Below, one piece after another: positions 63,961 through 64,000 of a DNA stretch of 64,000 bases. The translations under genes were made by a program, and so were the position numbers. This stretch comes from Botryococcus braunii. Lineage: Eukaryota > Chlorophyta > Trebouxiophyceae. Each line of letters opens with the position of its first letter. Within the stretch, counting starts at the first letter, position 1. Below the pieces are notes generated by a model. The model was not told the DNA's origin. It did no database searches and worked only from the letters and a program-made list of their open reading frames with translations. The stretch is from the NCBI GenBank assembly GCA_002005505.1, contig KV908674.1, positions 26,001 to 90,000 of the forward strand, in the 5' to 3' direction.

Positions 63961-64000
63961 CGCATGTAAGTACGTGTATGCCTGCCATGCGTGCATGTGT

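Noticed and set aside
1..64000. tRNA, rRNA, CRISPR arrays or bacterial operons
   Set aside because: None seen; spliced genes and LTR elements show a eukaryotic nuclear origin.

Overview
The window is eukaryotic nuclear DNA, about 90% of it one deeply nested block of LTR retrotransposons. A spliced alpha-kinase gene and microsatellite-rich DNA follow on the right. The Ty3/gypsy elements carry integrase chromodomains (chromoviruses). An alpha-kinase (family rare or absent in land plants), Ty3 chromoviruses, a Ty1/copia element and long (TG)n tracts together suggest an alga or protist, most plausibly of the green lineage. That assignment is inference; nothing here fixes the species.

Layout, outermost to innermost. 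A Ty1/copia element (52729 to about 57500; its 5' LTR lies left of the window) appears to have received Ty3 element A0 (1-5870, left part outside the window). Directly beside the A0 LTR sits Ty3 element D (5873-52728). D contains three insertions: Ty3 element E1 (6474-40093), a hAT-like DNA element (40724-42965) and E2, a minus-strand relative of E1 (43822-48403). E1 contains Ty3 elements F (7071-27860) and G (29459-35972). F contains A1 (9357-24199), and A1 contains A2 (13422-20831, minus strand). Except for D, A0 and copia, every insertion has a perfect target-site duplication: E1 GTCGC, F CGCAG, A1 CAGTG, A2 GGGAG, G AGTGT, E2 AAGTG, hAT GTTTTAAG. Read together this is a seven-level stack: copia > A0 > D > E1 > F > A1 > A2.

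LTR pairs of A1, A2, F and E2 look identical. G has 2 differences in 241, D 2 in 197 and E1 4 in about 256. The inner elements are therefore very recent, and E1 and D are somewhat older. Families A, D, E and G share the primer-binding site TGGTATCGGCGA; F uses another primer. A, D and G also share an unfamiliar domain of about 100 residues between gag and the protease. E2 has lost the gag zinc knuckle and the whole RT/RNase H, yet has identical LTRs, so it was probably mobilised in trans. The hAT-like element lacks a transposase but carries a restriction-like endonuclease fragment of the kind found at the C-terminus of some non-LTR retrotransposons.

Right of the copia element, three exons (about 57832-57926, 58348-58637, 58896-59342) encode an alpha-kinase domain with its catalytic lysine, aspartate and zinc-binding C-terminal motif. 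The final 4.5 kb holds long (TG)n, (CA)n and (CT)n tracts and no gene I can support.
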